A stretch of 64,000 nucleotides of DNA. Source: Ophioderma brevispina (lineage: Eukaryota; Echinodermata; Ophiuroidea; Amphilepidida; Ophiodermatidae). The position numbers were made by a program, and so were the translations under genes. The notes under the pieces are model-generated. The model had not been told where the DNA came from. It worked only from the letters and a program-made list of their open reading frames with translations, and searched no databases. Positions 58,461-64,000 of this stretch are shown one piece after another (position 1 is the first letter of the stretch; every line of letters begins with the position of its first letter). Where the stretch lies: contig JAMKCH010088504.1 in NCBI GenBank assembly GCA_023653785.1, positions 1-64,000 on the forward strand, written 5' to 3'.

Positions 58461-60150
58461 CCGTCTAGACCAATTTGAATGATAAGGATGTTGACCATGC
58501 AGTATATGCTATCCTGGTGGTGGTGGTGTGGGGGTGTTTGCGCTCCCATGTATCTTTTTGGATAAACTGCCTGTCCTTGAACCCCTTTTTACTCAAAACT
58601 GACCCTCAATGACCCACATTCACTTCATCTACACCCATGATGCCCTTTGTTTATCATTATCAACAACAAGCTTCACTGACCTTCTTCGTTCCATCTAGTA
58701 GCACATATAGTCGCAATTGAAGTCCTCGCATGGGTTGCAACCACAAAATACTAAAATCCTGCATTCTTAAGCATTTTCAGTGTATGTCTTAATAATGGGG
58801 CATTTAGTGACCCCCTCCAACTTATTTACCCCCGTATCATTAGCAAATAACCCCCTATATAGGGGATGCGTTCAGAATTCGGCTTTTTACCTAACATATT
58901 CTTATTCCTCATAAAATTCTGATCTACACAAACACACGAGATAAACTTTCCTCCAGGTGATACCTAGCTCTTTGCCTGGACAATTTAGCGTATAAATATC
59001 GAATGGCTCTCCCTTGAATCCCATTTTTGGGACATCAAAACTCGACACCACACTCACCCCCCTTCCACCCTCGCTTCAATCTACAATCAATGACCCGCCT
59101 TTTCTCTCTCACAATATCACATAAACCTTCAATGACCACTATGATCTATGAAAAAAATCCCCCAAAATGCCACACCCTGAAAGCTAATTTCGTACCACCT
59201 GGTAGGCAAATAAAAGAAAATGTATATTCAACTGGCCCCCTCCACGGGTTGTCACCCACCAACATACGGTTTTGTAACACCTCTTTTTTGCCACAAACAC
59301 CCCCCTCACCAGACTCCACAGATGAACTATACTATCATCTGAACTACTATGAGGATTAACAATTACTTGACTTCCGAACTGGGGTAGGTTTATTTTCAGA
59401 TTTTCCAAGATTTGTCTAATCATATTGTGGGGGGGATTTTAGTACCCCCTACAACTACTTGACCACTTGTATAATCTACATCTAGTACATTATACTTAAA
59501 TACCACCCGAATATGCTAAATTATTGTGGTCACTAGACGGTCAGAATATTTATTTGTCTTCCATGGGACCATAAATAGAAGTTATTTTTTTTTGCCCCCC
59601 CCCCGCGAAATAACCCCCATTTTGGTGGCCTGCTTTTCAGGAATCGGGCTTTCTACCTAACATTTCTTATTCCTCATAAAATTCTATCTAGAAAACCACA
59701 TGAGATAAACTTTTCTTCCACACTTAAATCGTATATCGTACCACTGGTATAGGCACATATAAGTCGCATATGAGTGCACCCCCCCATAGTTTTTCCACCG
59801 CCCCCAAAATACCTTGCATTTTTGGCCACCGAACTCAATGACCCCCCTACAACGTAGGTCCCTCGTGTCATTACGACATCAGTACATTAAACTTAAATAC
59901 CTGAATAAGCTTAATTCTAAGTCTTACACGTCAGGATATCTTATTTGTCTTCATATTCCATATATACTTAACCTTCTTAATTTTTGAACCCCCGGGAAAT
60001 AACCCCCCTATATTGAGGATGCGTTCGGGATTCTGCCTTTTTACTAACATATTCGGATTCCTCATAAAATTCTGATCTTGAAAAAACCACATGAGATAAA
60101 CTTTCCCGTCCAAAGTAACCTAGCCATTTTTTTAAGCCCTGACTAATTAG
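58461..60150. repeat. Direct unit copy 2 (~1,690 bp)
   Basis: Same order of landmarks as copy 1, shorter by about 130 bp because sequence matching 57,985-58,120 is missing near 59,830. It ends at TAGCCATTTTTTTAAGCCC, matching the end of copy 1. Confidence 0.8.
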
Positions 60151-60159
60151 ATATATGCA

Positions 60160-61530
60160 ATCTTTTTTTTTACAATAACATACTACTACCTGAATTTAAC
60201 TTAATGTTAATCTGTTCACACTTCGTTGAAAGTTTATGCACCAATCCAATGTCTTTTCATTTTCGCTATACCAAGATTGAACATACCCAGGTGAATGTGG
60301 CCCAACAAAATCACGTTAATTTTGAGTGTAATCTCTGGATCCAGGGCCCACAAGGATGGGGTAACGGTAATTTATAAGAGGAATAATTAGGCCTTCGCCA
60401 AGTAGATAGTTTTAATCGAAGATTGACGATTACCAGATATATTTTTTATTTTTTTCCCCCGAATGTTGCATTTTTTGGCTTGCTCTGTGTTGTTCATTTT
60501 TGTAAAACTCGCAACCTATCCCTTTGGTTAAACTACATGTTTCCATATGTTTCCGCCCTATACCATGTTTCCCATCCTACATTACACCTACTCCATATTT
60601 CTCTTAAGTTGTCCCCATAGTAACACCAAGAGTAGTAAGGTAGTATTAAACCAAAGTTTTAAATCCGGTTTTGTCCCCCGCTAACGGTGGTGGCCGGATC
60701 CACATCACATCACAGCAATACTGCCGTACTAATGTTAGGATTTATTTGAGCAAAGATAATTGACTGGAATGCCCCTTCCTGATGTCAATGTCCTGGATGG
60801 CCACCATTAGCTCTCTTCAGACCGACGGCCGCTTGTAAGGTAGATCTCTTTTTAGTTACAGGGTACCAGGTGTATCTAAACACGGCGGCGTCGAGCCAAC
60901 ATACCACAACGCACACAACACACCATAAATGACAAGCAAGGTCTGGTGCTGTTTATGATTTGATTGGCTTTAAAACCAGAAAACAACGCGTTAAGTTGAA
61001 ACACGTCGCTTTGCGTAGGTGAGTGCGAACGTTGTCAGATTTTTCCAGTGGTCTCGTGTCTGTCATTTCATCTAATCTCCTAATATCTCATGCAGTTTGT
61101 GTGGGTGGCTGGAATATTTTTCTCCAGGGATGATTCAGCCCTGTACGCTGTACACTGGTGGGGGGTGCGCAAACCCTCAAATCTTCAAAACGGTAAAAGG
61201 GCGCACTTCTTCTACTATTTTGGATTAAAAGTCCAAGGTTTAAAGATAATTTGACAAAAAGTCCGACTTTTGGTGATGAGCTGTTAAAAAAAACAACAAG
61301 AAAACACACACACAGCCACACACACACCACTTTTAGGGGGTTAGGTTCACTTTTTTAAAACAGTCCAGTATCACCCTAAATACCCTTGAGGGATGAGGAC
61401 CACTATCCTACGGTATCAGATGTTCATATCGAGTCCATGAGCTGCCCTACATACCCGTATACACTTGCTCCGTCAGAGATTTTTAAGGTTGGTTTGAGTT
61501 CATATGCATAGGACTTCCAAACCTGCAGGT
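60160..61530. other. No supportable gene
   Basis: Mixed-composition DNA with a (CA)-rich run near 61,304-61,327 and no recognisable coding motif. Confidence 0.4.
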
Positions 61531-61539
61531 GAAATTCCA

Positions 61540-62450
61540 AACCCTGGCAACTCTTGGTACAGCTTTTTCAAAATGGCCGCCGGGTGCAATTCTGAAAAAC
61601 ATAAATATCAACATTCAAGGAATTATATCAGCTAAAAAAGCAATGAGGTGTCTTTTTTCAATAAATGCTGACAATTTCAAATCACTGGAAGTGGTTTTTA
61701 AAAATTTTGAAACCTCACAAACTACAAATTAGGCCATATATTTTCAAAATGCTGCCAGCAGAGATGTAATTAAAAACACAAAACTGCCATAATTTGGTAC
61801 CAAATTAAGCTGAACTGCAAGGTAGTCGGGGTCGTTCATTCTTCAATTCTGACATTTTTCAAAACGCAACCGGAATGGGTTTGAAAATTTAAACCAAGTA
61901 AACTCTTAAGGCCGAACCGTATATTTTCTAAAATGGTGCTGGCCGGCGGCCATCTTGACAACATAAAATGTCACCTTCCAATGAAGTATAATCAGCCAGG
62001 AGGTAAATGAGGACATCATTTGTTTCACAACAGTCCAACTAATTCCCACATTTCCAACTCATGGAATGGTTCTTTAAATTCTTATATTTGTACAACTCTA
62101 ATATACCGTTAATTTTCAAAAATGGCTGCTAATCAGCATCCATTTAAAACCTCACAAAGGTAAATTTAACATTACAACCGTAAATGAGGTGTCAGTTTCA
62201 ATCAATTCCGAGCATTTCCCATCCCAATGGCATGGTTTTTGAAAAATTCAAAATTTAAGCACACTCTAGATATTACCATAGAGTTCAAAATGGCCGTCGA
62301 GTCAGCCATGTTTGAACAACATGTGCCCTAAATCCTTCACCAGGTTCGGCTCCAAAGGGAACAAGTTTTCTTTTTTTTCATTCAATTATTTGGCATTTTA
62401 AACCTATGGAAATGGTTATTAAAGACTTCATTGTTTATTTAACCTTTAAT
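61540..62450. repeat. Five-unit ~180-bp tandem repeat (satellite-like)
   Basis: The landmark TTTTCAAAATGGC or a variant occurs near 61,564, 61,741, 61,924, 62,113 and 62,283 (spacing about 170-190 bp). Each unit then carries versions of AATGAGGTGTC, TTCAAT..TTCTGAC/GCATTT, CCCATGGCATGG and TTTTTGAAAAATT. Units are strongly diverged. Confidence 0.75.
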
Positions 62451-62459
62451 TGTCATCTA

Positions 62460-64000
62460 AAACAAAAAAACAAAAAATAACATGAATATAGAATTAAAAA
62501 TCAAAATGATATAACATAATATAAAATATATGACAGAGGAACAGAAAAAAAAACGTAAACCTGAGAATGGTGCTTTTTGTTTTCCTGACATTGCGTTAGG
62601 TGTATTATGTGTTTTACATGTGTGTGGGTGTTTTTTTTTTTTTTGGCCATGTATTCCCATTGACACGAGCCCCAATCACATTAATTGTTGATAAAAGTGA
62701 TGTTGAGTTATTGGACCTTCGGGCTTCCAGACTCACTGGGCATGTACTCACTGGGGATATGCCCTGAGCAAAATTGGGACCAACATGCGGCCATTATGTG
62801 TTTCCCCTTGAAGTACCGTGGCGTTTTTGAATATTTGAACCTAGTGGCAGAATCAACTAAAAAGGTAAGGAATAATTGGTTCGTATTTGGAATGGGGCTA
62901 TATCATCGTACAAATCTTTGAGACCACCCTCAGATTGGAACATCAAATTTTAGGGAACAAAGTCATTAGCCCAACCGCCACCACCTTGAGTGTCGATTCT
63001 GTCCCAGATTCATTTGCATTTTTTCAATTGTCCACAAGTCCTGAATCTCTATGATAGTGGTCCAGTTTTGTATCCACAGTTACACGCAAAAAACAGCTGC
63101 ATGGTTGCATCGACAATGGTTTCATGCTATGCTACCAGTTAGGTCTGAAGTCATTACCCCTCCTAAATCTTTCCTTTGCAAAAGTATTTCAAAGGAACAG
63201 GGCAAGTGAAATTTGGGGGTGAAGTGAATTGTTTTGGGTGCAAAACCTCAACATGTTTGAGATTTTAAAAACCATTTTTTGGTCCAAAAGCACTGGTATT
63301 TTTGGCCAACCTTTGGTGATTTTTTCCACAAATCTTCATTTTTCTTCTGGCTGTTGGAAACTGGGGCAAGAAAAAATTAAGGGACCCCCCTGGCACCGCT
63401 ACTTGGCCATGCCTCTCTTCTAACCCCATATATTTCCCACCGTTTAAAAACTGTTTTTTTCCCATTTTAATACCAAAAAAAACAAACAAAAACACACCAA
63501 AACAACAACCAACACAAAACCAAACAACAAAACCTTGGCAACAAGTGCCACAATGTACTTCGAGTTACTTTTAACTTAACAGTTTAAAAGTTTTCATGAA
63601 TTGGTAGAAGCATATGCATTTAAAGTGTTTGTTTATCCTATCTAACAACATTTAACCCTACATTTGGTGACATTTCCTTGTCAAGTCATATGTGAGATCA
63701 AATGGTTTAAACATATCTCCCCGAGTAAATTTACGTTTTCCTTTCTGCTTAATTGATTTGGGGATTGAATCTATTTTTTTTTTGTTTATAAAGATAATTC
63801 AAGCAGCACCTTAAAACCAAATATTGTTCTATCTTTACTGGCCGTAACTTTTCAACAATGCATATTATTACATGATAATCATAGACTCGTACTCGTACTC
63901 ATTAAACCACAAAGGTCACAGACCGGCCAAACACGATACATACAGTGGGAATCAACTCTGGCATGCTTTTTTCTTTTCCGTCATTTGCTGAAAAAATGCC
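62460..64000. other. No supportable gene
   Basis: Contains A/T homopolymers and a CAAAACA-rich simple stretch near 63,476-63,535. The open frame at 62,685-62,921 has a GTAAGG donor-like site after residue ~59 but no similarity I can name; it is not called as an exon. Confidence 0.35.

Larger units (their letters stand above)
54839..60150. mobile_element. 5.3-kb composite repeat: one inverted arm and two direct 1.7-1.8-kb units
   Basis: The left arm (54,839-56,032) is the reverse complement of 57,168-58,455 and again of 58,976-60,140. Shared phrases include CCACATGAGATAAACTTTCC, CTAACATATTCTTATTCCTC, CCGTACCACCTGGTAGGC and ACGGTCAGTATATTT. Units also contain TATAGGGG, runs of C or G, and CTCACAATATCA. 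Frames throughout are interrupted and unrecognisable. It could be a large non-autonomous foldback transposon or a locally rearranged satellite. Confidence 0.78.

Noticed and set aside
54839..60150. CRISPR-like array from the repeated phrases
   Set aside because: Repeats are irregularly spaced and in both orientations, with animal gene structure nearby; there are no uniform spacers.
62685..62921. Frame with a GTAAGG donor-like site as a possible exon
   Set aside because: No homology and no partner exon found in the window.

Overview
The window looks like nuclear DNA from an invertebrate animal. The sequence is AT-rich, intron-bearing and full of degraded transposable elements. It carries one clearly recognisable host gene, a Glial-cells-missing (GCM) family transcription factor. 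An echinoderm or other invertebrate deuterostome fits best (inference from the gene family and the repeat style), but the species cannot be fixed from sequence alone.

The gcm gene lies on the minus strand between 38,444 (ATG) and 29,502 (stop). It has six coding exons, and all junctions carry GT/AG and matching phases. The GCM DNA-binding domain is spread over exons 2-4. Exons 5-6 encode a long Ser/Thr/Gln/Pro-rich tail. The predicted protein is 736 aa, or 734 aa if the second of two in-frame acceptors of exon 6 is used. About 1.3 kb upstream of exon 1, at 39,700-39,989, is a diverged partial copy of the gene: the end of exon 2 plus the neighbouring intron-2 sequence, running directly into a 125-bp (CAT)n array.

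Region 1-17,200 is a graveyard of non-LTR retrotransposons (LINEs). One minus-strand LINE has its endonuclease domain at 11,165-11,760 and the rest of the endonuclease plus a deleted reverse transcriptase at 5,728-7,560. The two halves are separated by about 3.6 kb of sequence built of ACGTTTT palindromes, three tandem ~790-bp units each holding a tRNA-like Pol III promoter, and a ~75-bp minisatellite. This is read as a nested insertion. Other LINE fragments lie at 5,100-5,460, 15,390-15,560 and 16,540-17,075.

Region 17,200-29,500 holds miniature inverted-repeat elements (MITEs) and foldback structures. The clearest are a 271-bp element with perfect 27-bp terminal repeats flanked by TA (27,434-27,704) and a foldback at 20,737-22,655. 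The left arm of the foldback was later split by a 5'-truncated LINE with a 7-bp target-site duplication.

Region 40,400-54,800 has no gene I can support; it holds MITEs, hairpins and microsatellites. Region 54,830-60,150 is a 5.3-kb composite repeat: one inverted arm and two direct copies of a ~1.8-kb unit full of C/G runs. Region 61,540-62,450 is a five-unit ~180-bp satellite-like tandem repeat. Apart from gcm, all coding traces I recognise are broken transposon genes.
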